Shown: positions 6,219 to 6,221 of the stretch, piece by piece
Layout: every line of letters begins with the position of its first letter
Position numbering within the stretch: position 1 is the first letter of the stretch
NCBI GenBank assembly: GCA_903837365.1
Contig: CAILUF010000167.1
Span: forward strand, 1 to 6,221
Length of the DNA: 6,221 bases
Direction of reading: 5' to 3'
From: an uncultured Alphaproteobacteria bacterium
GTDB lineage: Bacteria > Pseudomonadota > Alphaproteobacteria > Rickettsiales > UBA1997
Notes under the pieces: model-generated
Database searches by the model: none
Seen by the model: only the letters and a program-made list of their open reading frames with translations
What the model was told of the DNA's origin: nothing
Program-made: the position numbers and the translations under genes

Positions 6219-6221
6219 CAA

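Noticed and set aside
1..6221. CRISPR array, tRNA, rRNA, insertion sequence or toxin-antitoxin pair
   Set aside because: I saw no regularly spaced repeats, tRNA-like cloverleaf, transposase or small paired genes on either strand; the only tandem repeats are the protein-coding LRRs.

Overview
The window suggests an AT-rich alphaproteobacterium, probably a host-associated one of the Rickettsiales or Holosporales type. The reasons are the very low G+C of nearly all the sequence, a COQ9-family ubiquinone gene (a family of alphaproteobacteria and mitochondria), an alphaproteobacterial-style CvpA, no Shine-Dalgarno motif before any gene, and a large leucine-rich-repeat protein of the kind used as a host-directed effector. 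The lineage is inferred from these features; there is no rRNA or other marker in the window.

Layout. Bases 1 to about 90 are different from everything else: about 62% G+C by hand count, encoding an internal piece of Lon protease (plus strand) that loses its homology abruptly. This looks like foreign DNA joined to the AT-rich contig, most simply an assembly or amplification chimera. From 92 to 2329 (minus strand) lies a 745-residue LRR protein whose last codons and stop sit at or inside this junction. Bases 2330-2505 are non-coding with two inverted repeats. From 2506 to 3729 (minus) is an acetylornithine/succinyl-DAP aminotransferase (argD). A 61-base divergent intergenic region follows, then on the plus strand a COQ9-family gene (3791-4534) and, three bases later, cvpA (4538-5302), which look like one transcription unit. 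A 122-base spacer with a switch-like set of inverted repeats leads to fabG (5425-6174). The window ends 47 bases later in AT-only palindromic sequence.

How the genes work together. argD, COQ9, cvpA and fabG are housekeeping genes for amino acid or cell wall precursors, ubiquinone, an inner-membrane function and fatty acid synthesis. They are not one pathway. The LRR gene is the accessory element. Its N-terminal cap helix, twelve LRRs and helical C-terminal half recall the IpaH/SspH E3 ubiquitin ligase effectors. The C-terminal half can be aligned by eye with the NEL ligase domain, but a serine stands where the catalytic cysteine should be. This is the most interesting signal in the window and is a hypothesis, not a firm assignment.
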